Positions 1 through 10,680 of a stretch of 64,000 bases of DNA are shown one piece after another (the stretch's first letter is position 1; each line of letters begins with the position of its first letter). The notes beneath the pieces are model-generated. The model made no database searches and was not told where the DNA came from. It worked only from the letters and a program-made list of their open reading frames with translations. The DNA is from Chloranthus sessilifolius (taxonomy: Eukaryota; Streptophyta; Magnoliopsida; Chloranthales; Chloranthaceae), in the NCBI GenBank assembly GCA_021018995.1, contig CM037587.1, positions 16,121,366 through 16,185,365 on the forward strand, read 5' to 3'. The position numbers and the translations under genes are program-made.

Positions 1-819
1 CAAGTTGATTTAATGCAACTGCTTGGGATGATGGGGCTGCTCTAATGCACAGATGGTTGTTGTACGGCTACTGCTCACTTGGATGCCAGCATTGTGTGCT
101 CAACAGTGTATGGTGTAGCTGCTTGGGAGGTTGGAGGATAAAAATTGGCAGCAGTTGTGCTACTCATGAGGCTTGATGCTACAGCTGGGTTGGTTTTAGG
201 CTTGACAGGAAATTGCAACTGCATGCTTGCATGAGCCTGCTCCAATGGTGCAGTGCAACAACTGTTCCATTTAATCCTCTGTAACAGCACTCTATAAACC
301 CTGAGCTTCATCTCACTCTCAGCAGGCCTCCAAAGGTCCCAAAGCATGCTAAAATAACTGCCATGGTGTGAACCCTCATGGTGCTATCAATAGAAACCCA
401 GCAGCTCCATTGTTTGGCTCAAAAAATCCTTCCTTCTTGGCTTGAAAATGAAGGATTGCTACATTAGATTATAATTTTTCTGTTAACTACACAAACACAC
501 TTAAAAGCACATTATTAACCAGCTCAAAGGTCCATCAAAAGTCAGGTTAAGGGGTGAAAAGTGGTACTTTTTAGAGATTAACACGTACACCTCTCTTTTT
601 GGAATTTTGCATAGGCTAGGACTTATTTAATTGCCTATAAGAGGGGCAAATTGATCTTCACCTCTTTGAAGATCTCAGTAATTTCCTATATTTTTTTTTT
701 TATCAAAAGGGGATGGTGCACCAAAGGCATTTGGAAATGGTAACTTTGGCACATAGGGTACTTCAGTCATAAATTTAGGTGTACCGTCCTCTTTATTTTC
801 TACTTTGTTTTGTTTTCAT

Positions 820-1150
820 TTTCTAATTTTTTTGGTTTTCTTGTGGGAGGGTCTCTTCTTTAGCTTCATTCTCTTTTTCTTTGGTCGTAGGGACAACTAC
901 TGGAGTAGGCATCTCTACTCTATTGTCAATAGTCCGGCCACTCCTTAAGGTCTGAACGGCTGGAACTATGGGAATTAGTGTCTGCGAGCTCGATTGGTTA
1001 CACCCTCTTTCCTCCCACTGCGAGGCTAATTGCTCGATTTGGGTTTCTAAATTTAAAATGAACTGAGTACAAGAGTATAAGTTTTGGGAGATCTGAGACA
1101 ATTTGGCTAATACCCTAGAGCGATGGTGCGCGTGTTGCTGCAAATCCTAG
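820..1150 (-). pseudogene. Athila-type gag, C-terminal region (fossil)
   Basis: The translated minus strand carries LETQIEQLASQWEERG followed by QTLRSGRTI. This matches the Athila gag C-terminal pattern of a LETQVGQLA helix followed by an 'ITLRSGK' motif. It lies downstream of the LTR and primer site in the expected order. It is part of a broken element. Confidence 0.65.
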
Positions 1151-1708
1151 AGGATTTGAAGTATCATAGCAGCATTGTTCCCATTCTGAGGACATGGTTG
1201 TTGTGCAAAAGATTAGTATGGGTTATATGACTATTGGGAATTTAGAGAATGTTGTGGGTATGTGTAAGATATTTCTTGTCAATTTATCTTTGGGAAGCCA
1301 TAAGGAATATCCCACTGAGAGTTATAAGAATTTTTTGCACTACTCCACTAAGAGGCAAAGGCATGATCTATCTCCAACATGGCTGGATATCAAGGAGTAG
1401 TTGGGAATTCCAATGGGAGGTAAGTCATGTTGAGATTCAGCCAAGATGTTTCATCGCGGCCTTGCATCTTAAATATTATATATTATTTTTTTCTTTTTTT
1501 TCTTTTTTTTTTAGAAAGCGGGGAGAGAGACAAATTTGAGCCTCTAGTTTATGTGGCCAGCAGAAGTATTGAAACCTTTGATTCGCTGCTCCGAGTAAAC
1601 CTGCAAAAGCTTAAGAAGTGATCAAAGAAAATTAAAAATTTAAAGAAATATAAAAAAAGAAAGATAAATACTTATTTTCTTAAATTAATATAAATATAAA
1701 TAAAATGC

Positions 1709-1728
1709 TATCCCCGGCAGCGGCGCTA
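1709..1728 (-). other. Primer-binding site, tRNA-Asp type
   Basis: The minus strand reads TAGCGCCGCTGCCGGGGATA, close to the TGGCGCCGTTGCCGGGG site complementary to tRNA-Asp and typical of Athila elements. It sits six bases inside the LTR end, which fixes both the LTR boundary and the element's orientation. Confidence 0.75.
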
Positions 1729-1734
1729 AAAACT

Positions 1735-3175
1735 TGGTATCTACTTATAGGTGTATCTAATTAAGTCTTAACCTATTGCAACTACACAATGGAAATTATA
1801 GTACTAACATAGGATCGTTCCCACGAAGATAGGTTTATCTTTATATTAATTTTCTGAAAACTTATTCTTATCATTTAAGTTCCTAAACTACTTGAGAAAT
1901 ATGAATAAAGAATGGTTTCTTAATCTAATTTTGCAAAAAATAAATCATAAATCCTCCTTCAAATTATGGTCGTCAATCACAATCTTCAGCTATCGGATGT
2001 TTATAATTTTAAAATACCGTTATACTATATCTCAGTCTTCTAGAATTTGGGCGTCAATCAAAAACTAGCATCATTTAATATAGATTTATACTAATCTTTA
2101 ATCTACCATAAATTTGGGCATCAATCAAGCTCTAGAAAATTAAAGATGGAAAATAAACACCATTACACTAATCTGCAAATCTCGACCTGAGTCATCAATT
2201 CAAATTCAAATTTGAAAATATTTACAAAGCAAAAAATTACAATAAAATAAATTTAAAATAGAAACCCATAAAATTGTATCTTTCACCCCTCAGCCGCAGT
2301 CGCCAATTGCTTTTGAGAAACTACAGATATCTATTCTAATCTTCCAGCTCTCAATCCCAGTCGTCAATTGTGATCAAGGAACCTTAGATATTTAAACTAA
2401 ACTACTCTAATGATCTGAAGAAAACCCAACCTCAGGCGTCAATTGATGTTGAAAATTTCTTTGATGATTATTCCCATACCAAGCCCTCTTATTTATAGAT
2501 CATAAGGGGTCGATTTACAAAAAATCCTAATTCTAATCAAAGAAACTACTAAAACTAAAATATCCTAATATAACTTTACTTCTAATTTTATTTTTCCTTG
2601 CTTTCATTCTGTTGATGTACTTCTGGATTTCTTCCTTTATTTCAGTAGCGAAGTCCTTTAAAAGTCTTCTTCGTCTATCTTCTCAGATTCATGATTGGCC
2701 AAAATTCTAAGTCAAGAATTCTTTTTAAGTATATGCATGGCGGTGTTAATCTCACATGATCAGCAGCTTTAGAAAGCTTCTTTTCGGGAAAATCGTAAAT
2801 CATGATTTTCTGTTCTTTTCTATACAGCTTCCTATTGAACGATTCTTTAGTTTACGATTTATCGCTTTCTCGTATATGGCATTTCACTTGAACGGCTTCC
2901 TCTGAAGAATAGTAAATTACGATTTTCTACTTTCCTTTGCATCGTTCTGCAAAATCGTAAAACACAATTTTTCATCTTTTAGTAGGCGATGATTTGTCTA
3001 CTTCGTTCAATCGTCTTTTTATTGCTTTATGAGTTCATTTTGATGAATATTATCATTTTAGTTCTCTTTTGCTATTTTTCTTTAATATATGCACAGCAGT
3101 AACTTATTAGTAACAAATTAAGTCCTAGCATCACTAAGTTAAGGGTGGTAAATTGGTATATTATGTGATTGATCA
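1735..3175 (-). repeat. 5' LTR of the Athila-like element
   Basis: On the minus strand the LTR starts TGATCAATCACATAATATAC and ends in CA, with the primer-binding site a few bases beyond. A second, inverted copy of the same LTR lies at 14778-16246 as a solo LTR. The two align from end to end and share the start TGATCAATCACATAAT. A TATA-like stretch (CTTATTTATAG on the plus strand near 2488) lies about mid-LTR. Confidence 0.8.
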
Positions 3176-3198
3176 AAGTGCCGCTCACTTTTTCTCTC

Positions 3199-3232
3199 TT
3201 TATATATATATATAATCATATATATTTTATAT
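3199..3232. repeat. AT-rich simple repeat
   Basis: Short TA-rich stretch between the Athila-like LTR and the next LTR fragment. Nothing else is recognisable there. Confidence 0.6.
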
Positions 3233-3239
3233 ACATCTA

Positions 3240-3480
3240 AACATAGGGTTGGTCATAGTAGAGATCACTTACGAGCAGGTCGATCGGGTGCCTAACACCT
3301 TCCCGATTGATAACCGAAGTCCTTACCCAAGAGGCTTTGGTATTGACCGATGATTCGGAGTCATATTTGGTACTTCGGTGCATATAATATTGATTTTAGG
3401 TATCTCGTAACACCAAAGCTCCGGGTGGCGACTCCATTTTTCTTACGAGCGCATCGTCGTGACTGACTCGAGAGAGCCCA
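3240..3480 (+). repeat. LTR tail and primer site of a second Tat/Ogre-type element
   Basis: The stretch matches the 3' LTR end common in plant Tat/Ogre elements: a run about 'accttcccgat...ccgaagtccttaccc' followed by a final CCGGGTGGCGACTCC. TGGCGACTCC is the tRNA-Arg type primer site of that clade. It reads on the plus strand, opposite to the adjoining Tat/Ogre gag, so it probably belongs to a different copy. Only this tail is present, so it is a fossil fragment. The exact junction with the gag sequence near 3480 is inferred. Confidence 0.5.
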
Positions 3481-4380
3481 CGATTGCGCAGGCGGCCTCC
3501 TCCAGTGATTGGTGAATGTCGTAAAGTCTTCATCGTCCTCTTGTCTTGTGTGCATCAAGTCAGTGAGACTGATCTCTTCGTGAGTTAGGTGTTAGTATTG
3601 GTATAGGAATCTATCAGCTAAGTCTTTAAAGGTCTCGATTCCGGCTATGGGCAGAGCAGCGAACCAATCGAGGGCTTCTTCTAAATATCGTTGAAAGTAA
3701 TGGATCAGGAGCCCATGATCAATGCGGATTGGTAGACAGCCATTGCAGAATAGGGCCAAGTGGTGTTTCAAATTTTCGGTACCGTTGTAGTTGTTAAATT
3801 TTGGGGGTTTAAAGCTCATGGGTACAGTGAAGTCGAGGTCTTGGCAGAATTTGTCAAATCCAAAAGTGGGGTTAGAGCGTTCTCTGTTGGCCATGTAATT
3901 GTCTAAGAATCGATGGAGGTAGTTCGTATTTATGTTGGTGTCCTGTTTAGGTGTATCAGGAGAGAGCTGTCTTTGGTGGTTGTTTTCATAGGAGGTGCGA
4001 AGCGTGTGTGTGTTATGTCTCGAGGGAGTCGAAGGAGTCGACGTCCTTCCTTCTCGTCTGTTCCTCGAAGCAACTTGTCGTCCATCCGCCAGCTTTTGGT
4101 CCATTTCGACTTTATATAATTCGGTCAGGGCTCGTCATAGGGCATCAGCTTCTTCTCCTCCCTTCATCAGCTTTTGGGCAGTGAGGTCCCCGATTTGGCT
4201 GGCAGTGTATCTTGGCTCGCTATGGTCTCCGTTGTTACTACTGTGATTCGTATTTTATGGAGCGAAGGGGCATTTTTTGCTTTCACCAACCGTTCTTACT
4301 CGGGCATGACATTGGGTTGTTCAGGGAGACGGCCTGACGTTATACTCAGAACTGCTAGGGTGGCACCATGAGGGTGGGTC
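3480..4380 (-). pseudogene. Tat/Ogre-type gag (fossil)
   Basis: The translated minus strand contains FKPPKFNNYNGTENLKHHLA, then LIHYFQRYLEEALDWFAALP, FKDLADRFLYQY and MHTRQEDDEDFTTFTNHWR. This order is that of the retrotransposon gag domain of plant Tat/Ogre elements. The part is broken, and pol does not follow it. Confidence 0.75.
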
Positions 4381-4540
4381 AGTATTAATGTTCAAGTCTT
4401 CGATGCCTGACATTTTTTTTTGTTTTATTGTTTTTCATTAGTTTTTTTATTGAAAAGTTGCATAAAAAGGTGAAAAATAGAGCGAAAAAAAAAATAAAAA
4501 ACCAAACTAATTAAACTGGGGCAACCCTAGCGAAAAGTGT

Positions 4541-4556
4541 CTCATCGCGATCGCCA
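4541..4556 (-). other. Primer-binding site of the Tat/Ogre element
   Basis: The minus strand reads TGGCGATCGCGATGAG immediately after the LTR end and a 3-bp spacer. The TGGCGA start fits the tRNA-Arg type sites used by the Tat clade. Confidence 0.5.
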
Positions 4557-4559
4557 GTC

Positions 4560-6122
4560 TGTTGGTATGTGCTCTTTCTGGGTCCCTTTCGGTCTCCGAA
4601 AGAAGTAGCCCAATTCAGTCCACGTGGACTCTGGCGGACGGTGATAGAATAATAAACTATGAAATATTAAAATGCTAAAAAGAAAAGGAAAATTCTAACT
4701 GGGGAGTACATGGGTTGATGTGATCGCCGGCTGCAAATATTTATCGACGCTACAACACGTCGTTGATCACGCACAGAGATACGGGGTTGGCTCCTTTACT
4801 GAACGTCGGCCGGCCAACTTCAGCAACTACGAGTTGCCTAAGGTCTAACTAGTTTAGTTGCCTATTTCTACTGGGTCTATCTATGAAAAGGGAGTGGTGG
4901 CCCACTATGCCAAGGAGGATCGGCCCCATTCTTGGGTACCCTCAGTAAGCTCCCTTGGGCAAATTGAATGGCTAAGGTTGAGAAAAATGGAGAAGGTTAG
5001 GGACCTAATTGGCTCTAGGCTAAGAATTTGGGCAGAGGTTTCCTAAGGATCTAAGGCTAAATGCACCCTCCTTCAATACTCCTTCGAGAGTCCAGGCTAG
5101 CGGGTCAGTGCCGCTAACTCGATTACCTGGGACTCCTAGAGAAGAATCTATAATTCTAGAAATCTACAAGGCAGCTCGAACCCTTTCTTTGGAAGCCCCA
5201 AAGAGAACCTTGAATTTTCTCAAAGGGAGAAACTTGAGAGAGGAGAGATTGCTATGAAAATTATTGTGTTGAATGGTAGGGTAGGGGCCTTTTTATAGGT
5301 GTCAGGGTAATTGGGCGCTCGGGGGCATGTGCGTAATTGTCGGGTCGTTTTCAATTGCGTGCCCTGTCCAGGGCGTGTAATTGGATTATGCGCCCTGTCC
5401 AGGGCACTTAACCCAATTTGAGTCAGTCACGACTCAGTGGCTGACTAGCTCAGTTGGGGAGTTCTAGTTCCAACTCACTTGAGACTAATTGTGCACCCTG
5501 TGGGTGGCGCGCATAATAGGGGAGTTTGGGCGGTCATGGGAATTAGAGAGTTCAAGTTCAAATACAAGTTCCATCAAACATCAATTTCAAATCAAATACG
5601 AGTTTCATCAAATATCAGTTTTAAATCAAATATCAAATTCATATCAAATACGAGTTTCAACGAATATCGACTTCAAATCAAATACTAGTTCATCAAACAT
5701 TAGTTTCAAATCAAATATCGGATTCAGATCAAATACGAGTTTCATCGAATATCGGTTTCAAATCAAATACTAGTTCATCAAACATCAGTTTCAAATCAAA
5801 TATCGAATTCAGATCAAATACGAGTTTCATTGAATATCGGTTTCAAATCAAATATCGGATTCATATCATATACGAGCTTCATTAAAAATCAAGTTCGGAT
5901 TCAAATACTACAATTCAGTAATTCAATCAACTTCCAGGTAAACTTGGAGCTATTATTTCAGCCTGGGTCTCAACCATATACTATTGTTTCAGTATATAAT
6001 CCCTGTGTTTAGGATTTTAAGGCTCTCGAAGAGAGGGAGTCCCTTTCCGGGGGTCATGGGCGTGGCCAAGGGTTTATCGAACAAGTTTGTATACTCCGAG
6101 AGGGCGAAATGGGGTGTCTACG
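4560..6122 (-). repeat. LTR of the Tat/Ogre-type element
   Basis: Reading the minus strand, the LTR begins with TAGACACCCCATTTCGCCC just inside the boundary and ends in CATACCAACA. The same two ends bound the solo LTR at 20327-22470. A TATA-like CTATAAAAAGGCCCC lies near 5300. Its U3 carries motifs such as GGGCGCATAATCC and an AT-rich tandem array that the solo copy lacks. Confidence 0.75.
5549..5885. repeat. Tandem array inside the Tat/Ogre LTR U3
   Basis: About a dozen short subunits alternate in the form 'tcaaatcaaata(c/t)(g/c)a...ttcat'. They are organised into at least two higher-order copies of roughly 85-90 bp, recognisable by repeated TCAAATACTAGTTCATCAAA and GATCAAATACGAGTTTCAT. The homologous position in the solo LTR at 20327 has no such array. 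Confidence 0.75.
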
Positions 6123-6479
6123 GCTTTGTTCAACTGTCATTAGTCTATGCGTAATCTTTGAGTACCGTCCTTCTTCACAAATAAAACAGGAGCACCCCAT
6201 GGTGATTGACTACTCCTAATAAAGCCCTTATCTTGAAGTTCCTATAATTGTTTCTTTAATTCTGATAATTTTACAGGTGTCATCTTGTAAAGAGTCTTGG
6301 CTATCGGCGTCGTACCAGGTACTAGCTCAATCTGAAATTCGACTTTCCTACTCGTCGGTAAGCCCATCACTTCATCAGGAAAAACTCCAATGAATTCATT
6401 TACAACAAGCACCGAAGATAAGTCTCTCGTCTTTTACTCGGCTTCCATTAAAGCAAAGAGTTTATGAATGGCACATTTC

Positions 6480-6840
6480 TATGCTCCTTTCAATTTAAAC
6501 GGCGGTCCTTCTAAAGGGCTAAAAATCACTATCTTGGCATAATAATCTAGGATCACATGAGATTCAACAAGCCAATCCATCCCTAAGATAACATCGAAAT
6601 CTTCGAAGTCTAATTCAATCGGGTCGACAATCAATGCATGGGTCCTAACCTGGATAGAACATCGAGGGTAGAATCTGTCAGCTAAGATGCTCTTCCCTAG
6701 GGGAGTTGTTACAGTCAATGGAATGCCCATCGGAGATGAGTCCTTATCAAGATGCTCAGTTAAGTTCAAAGAGATGAACGAATGAGTAGCACCCAAAGCT
6801 AATAGTATGTGAGCAAAAAGCCCGTCGATCAACATCAAAT
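6480..6840 (-). pseudogene. Tekay-like protease region (fossil)
   Basis: This has the retropepsin-like pattern of gypsy pol: a HSFISLNLTEHL segment after the active-site region, then DFDVILGMDWLVESHVILDY. Further down the minus strand (6123-6480) the start of reverse transcriptase follows, with segments such as VVNEFIGVFPDEVMGLPTSR and [14 protein letters not shown]. The element is broken. Confidence 0.75.
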
Positions 6841-7224
6841 CTGAGCATACCAGACATACTACAATTTAAATCATCTAGTATAATAATTATTATTCAATTT
6901 AAATGTTACTGTCAATAAGGTAATAATAATTCCCAACTAATTCATTTTTCTTAAAGCAAACAATACTGAAAAGTTGATCACTTTACTTAAATTAATGTGC
7001 ATGGCATCACTACATATATAGGTATGAAATGAATTAATCATGAATTTAATAAAACAAACATACCCTGCATAACATTTTCTGAAGCTCTTGCGTCAGCATC
7101 AAATAGGGTATACACACACCCATTAGCCGTAATCGTCATCGAGGGCATAGTCCTCGATCAAGACGATTTCATGGGCAATATGTACTCGGTTGCTTTATGC
7201 CCTTGCTGCCCACAGTTGAAACAA

Positions 7225-8057
7225 GCACCTTATCCTCTCATGTAGGTGCCATAATGATTCTTGCTATATGTAGTATATATCAGAATAGTCTTCGCAGTCA
7301 GCACCATTGCAGAGACACTCTTGCTTTGCTGAGAGAATGTCGGCCATGAGTAAGGAGTGGTCCTACTCTCCGATCTCGTGTTCAATTTCGAAAACACTCG
7401 ATATATGCAGCCAGATTGAAAGCTTCTAGCCAAGCTTTCACCAACATTATCAGTCAAAGTAGTCACCTTCAGTTCTCTCTCAATGGTGTAACACCTATCA
7501 ATCAAATCCTTATATGAATCGCTTCGGTGTCCAATCACTAATTTCCTAATCTGGGTCCTCAAACCCTTCTCAAACCTCATGAGGCTGAAGTTGTCATCAT
7601 AAACTAGGGTCGACGCGAACTGACTTTGTTCCGTAAAGAGTTTAGTGTAAGCGTCTATGGTCATCTCTCCTTGTTGGAGGTTCAGGATGTCATCAATCTT
7701 CACTTCCTGGACACTTTGAGGATAGTACTTATCATAAAACACCTTCACGAATTCGTCCCAATCCCGTATATATCCAGGGTCTTCGACATGAGTCGCATCT
7801 TTCAATTGTCTCCATGAATTCTCAGCATCCCCTTCCAGTTTGTAGGTTACTAACCTCACCTTCGTCCTCTCATTACATTCGATCAGGTCAAAGATCTTCT
7901 TCATCTGTTGCACCCATTTCATAGCCTCAGCGCTATCTCTCATTCGATAGAAGTCATGCAGTCGGTTCTTCTTGAATTCATCCAATTCTGACCTAGGAGT
8001 AGGAGTAAGATGAGGATTTATAGCTCTAGTTGTATTGATGGCATTCACAATCGCCAC
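7225..8057 (-). pseudogene. Tekay-like gag (fossil)
   Basis: The translation carries MRDSAEAMKWVQQMKKIFDL, then KVRLVTYKLEGDAENSWRQL, WDEFVKVFYDKYYPQSVQEV and LQQGEMTIDAYTKLFTEQSQ, the standard retrotransposon gag fold of Tekay/Del chromoviruses. The upstream part lies beyond the solo LTR, near 10572-10650. The element is broken. Confidence 0.8.
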
Positions 8058-10566
8058 TGTGACAGCCTGGATTTCGACACCCAAAAACCCGTGCCGTCAG
8101 CACGATCCTCTAGACCGTGCCCCATGGCTATGTACGGAACATTGGTATAACAAGCAATATTAAGACAAAATGGAACAATAACTACACAATGCGGAAGCAA
8201 AATACTGCTCTAAGTATAAACTCAAAAGACAATTCTACTTTCATGCCGCTGCATGAAAAGAGAACCGATCTGAACCATCGGTGATAAACAGATCACCCCA
8301 GATGGTTCGCCAAAAAGAATATATCAATTTATTACATTGTTGATTAAAATAAAGGCTTGACATACCAAGCCATACCAATGTGCTCTCAAAACTACTCTCT
8401 CAAAGTACTTAGCGGAGTCTTCTAGAAGAAGTCCTCAGGAGGGGGCTCTAACTCTTCCCCAGGCACGTAATCCGAATCACCCGAATCCACGTCTCCTGAA
8501 GCCTCGGTCGCCGCTAACACTGAACCTGCGACGTATAGTCTAAAGGGTGAGCTACATCCTAGCTCAATAGGGAACAACACAATGAACATATAAGTCAAAA
8601 TCTCACATATATTCTATGATATTCTAAGCATGATGTATCTATGCATTTACTGGAAAAACAGTTTAAAAGATGACAATTATGCCTTAAAGTTTACTGGTGG
8701 TTTGTATGTTTCATTTATTCTCAAACTGTTCATGAATTACACTGATTAGGCCTAAAGTAAAACTTAAATCTTCAACTTAAGTAGTCCCCGAGCAATATAG
8801 CATCGAGCCCCGATGGAATACCCTCCATCGCCGTCTAAATAGACAGTTATTATATGTATTCCCTGGGAATACTACCCAAGCTCCTTTCTCATAGGAGGCG
8901 GGGTTAAATCTCATCTCAACATCTCTGAGATGTGCTTACTGTGTACGGATAAACCTCCGTACCGGTGTACGAATTGGCCGCCGTACCGGTCACGGATATC
9001 CTGTCGAGTCAGTCGTGGGTATCCCGCCACGTCGGTGGGGTATTCTATTCAAACTTTAAGTAACAAAAATATCATATGCTTTACATATAGCTATTCACCG
9101 TGTAAAAGTGCTATCTTATATCAGTTAAGTCTTATCAGTACTTATACAATCTTACTTGCATCCCTGGGATGTCTAAATTACTCACATCACACTGATGCCT
9201 TTATCACTTTCTCATCCCCTGGGGATGCCTCATTTTCATTTACTTTCTTAATGTCACACACACACCCTTTTTATAAATATTTACATAGTTAAAACATTTT
9301 CAATTTGATTTTTATATCACTACATACATGCTCTTGTAATTAAAGTGCATGTTCAAGGTGTTCCCTACCTCAGGTCTCTGAAAGTTCAAGCATCAAGGTC
9401 CCACACGGCTCTTTATGCTTGCTCTCACACGTACCACCTATGGTATATCATAACACATGTAACATATCACTAAAGATGCAATAGAGAAGGTCCTAGACCC
9501 TCCATGAATCTCAAGGTTCAATTAAGAAGTCAAGTGAAACTGCCAAAATCGATTAATCGACTCCCAAAATCAATTAATCGAACCCTAAATCGATTAATCG
9601 ATTCTCAAAATTGATTAATCAAAATCTAAAATCAATTAATCGATCCCAAATCGATTAATCGAATTCTCCAAAATGGTTAAATCAATTCTCAAATTGAGCA
9701 ATCGAAAATCCAAAATTGATTAGTCGATCCCAAATCGATTAATCGAAATTCAAAATCGATTAATCGATTTCTCAAATCGATTAGTCAATTTCTCCAAGTC
9801 TTATTTCTCCAGCCACTAGAGGTACTCAGCCAATTAGTCGATTTCCAAATCGATTAATCGAATTTCAAAATCGATTAATCGACTTCCAGATCGATTAATT
9901 GAAATCGGGCATCCTTGCTTTTTCAACTTCTAGACCAAAATCGATTAATCGATTCTCAAAATCAATTCATCGATTTGGCCAGAACTCAGCCCCTTTTCGG
10001 GTTGTTCTTCCAAATCTTTTCCTTATCAATTCTTTCCCTTTTCTACGCCTTTAATCTATCTTTTTAACTACATTTGACTAATTTTAACCATTAAAACTTA
10101 TGCATTTAAATCTAATAAGGACTCACCTCAAATCAATCTCTACAAAGATGGATTGGTTGGTTAAGTAGCTAGGGTTCCAGCTCTTGCTCCCACGAATCTA
10201 ATCACGTTGAATCCGACATTTACTGCTCAATCTTTCCTTCAATCCAACCACATTAATTCCTTTTCATTAACTCGCCTTAGCTCTCTCTCTATCTCTCTTC
10301 TTAACTCTCTTTACCAACCAAAACAATGAAACCTAGGTTATTAAACCCTTATATCATCTTTCTAGCTTATGTGTTAAGCACATACAACAGAGATAGGTGT
10401 ATGTGGTCTTAAACTCACACCATACACTACACTTAGGTTAAATTTATATCACATTAGTTCATCACTTCATGAGTCCACTGTTTGACCATCACTTGGTCAA
10501 ACCTACGACCAGTCGAACACGGATCCCGAGGTCACTGTTTAACGCTCAAATTTTTGGGATATTACA
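8058..10566. mobile_element. Solo LTR with target duplication GCCAC
   Basis: It starts TGTGACAGCC and ends GGGATATTACA (TG...CA) and is flanked on both sides by GCCAC (8053-8057 and 10567-10571), a perfect 5-bp target duplication. No internal region is present, so it is a solo LTR left by recombination. It sits inside the Tekay-like gag. A second solo LTR of the same family lies at 24835-27280, with matching ends and similar segments such as 'gtataatcaag' and 'tagtctaaagggtgagctac'. The orientation is probably minus (TGTAATATCCC start), but without a primer site this is inference. Confidence 0.85.
9546..9978. repeat. Array of TCGATTAATCGA palindromes in the solo LTR
   Basis: Eight exact copies of TCGATTAATCGA and about ten near-copies are spaced by short linkers such as 'ttctcaaaa' and 'cccaa'. 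The spacing is irregular at 18-35 bp. Each unit is a perfect palindrome, so a strand could form many small hairpins. The homologous position in the sister LTR carries a different palindrome array. Confidence 0.85.
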
Positions 10567-10660
10567 GCCACGATCGATGCATCAATGTATTTTTTCATCA
10601 TCTAGATTGATCAAACTCACATTAGTCTCTAGTTCTACATGTTCCAGATGTAAGAATCAA

Positions 10661-10680
10661 CCTTAGGCTTTGATACAAAC
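10661..10680 (-). other. Primer-binding site, initiator-Met type
   Basis: The minus strand reads TTTGTATCAAAGCCTAAGG next to the LTR end, a decayed version of the TGGTATCAGAGCC site complementary to initiator tRNA-Met. Confidence 0.65.

Larger units (their letters stand above)
1..3175 (-). mobile_element. Athila-like Ty3/gypsy element, 5' part (fossil)
   Basis: This is the 5' end of a minus-strand LTR retrotransposon that runs off the left edge of the window. Reading down the minus strand it has an LTR, then a primer-binding site resembling the tRNA-Asp type used by Athila elements, then an internal region with Athila-type gag. It is broken and degenerate, with at least several breaks. The 3' end is not in the window, so LTR divergence and age cannot be estimated. 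The assignment rests on the primer site and the gag C-terminal pattern (known Athila features). The sequence between the gag part and the LTR shows nothing else I recognise. Confidence 0.7.
3480..6122 (-). mobile_element. Tat/Ogre-type Ty3/gypsy element, 5' part (fossil)
   Basis: In minus-strand order this contains a 1.56-kb LTR, a TGGCGATCGCG primer site three bases beyond it, a leader and a gag region of Tat/Ogre type. Pol and the 3' LTR are absent here, so it is a broken remnant. Its LTR abuts the reverse-transcriptase part of the Tekay-like element, which suggests it inserted into that older element. A solo LTR of the same family lies at 20327-22470. Confidence 0.7.

Noticed and set aside
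9546-9978. CRISPR-like array
   Set aside because: The repeats are short palindromes at irregular spacing within an LTR of a plant genome; spacers are short and repetitive, and no cas genes are present.
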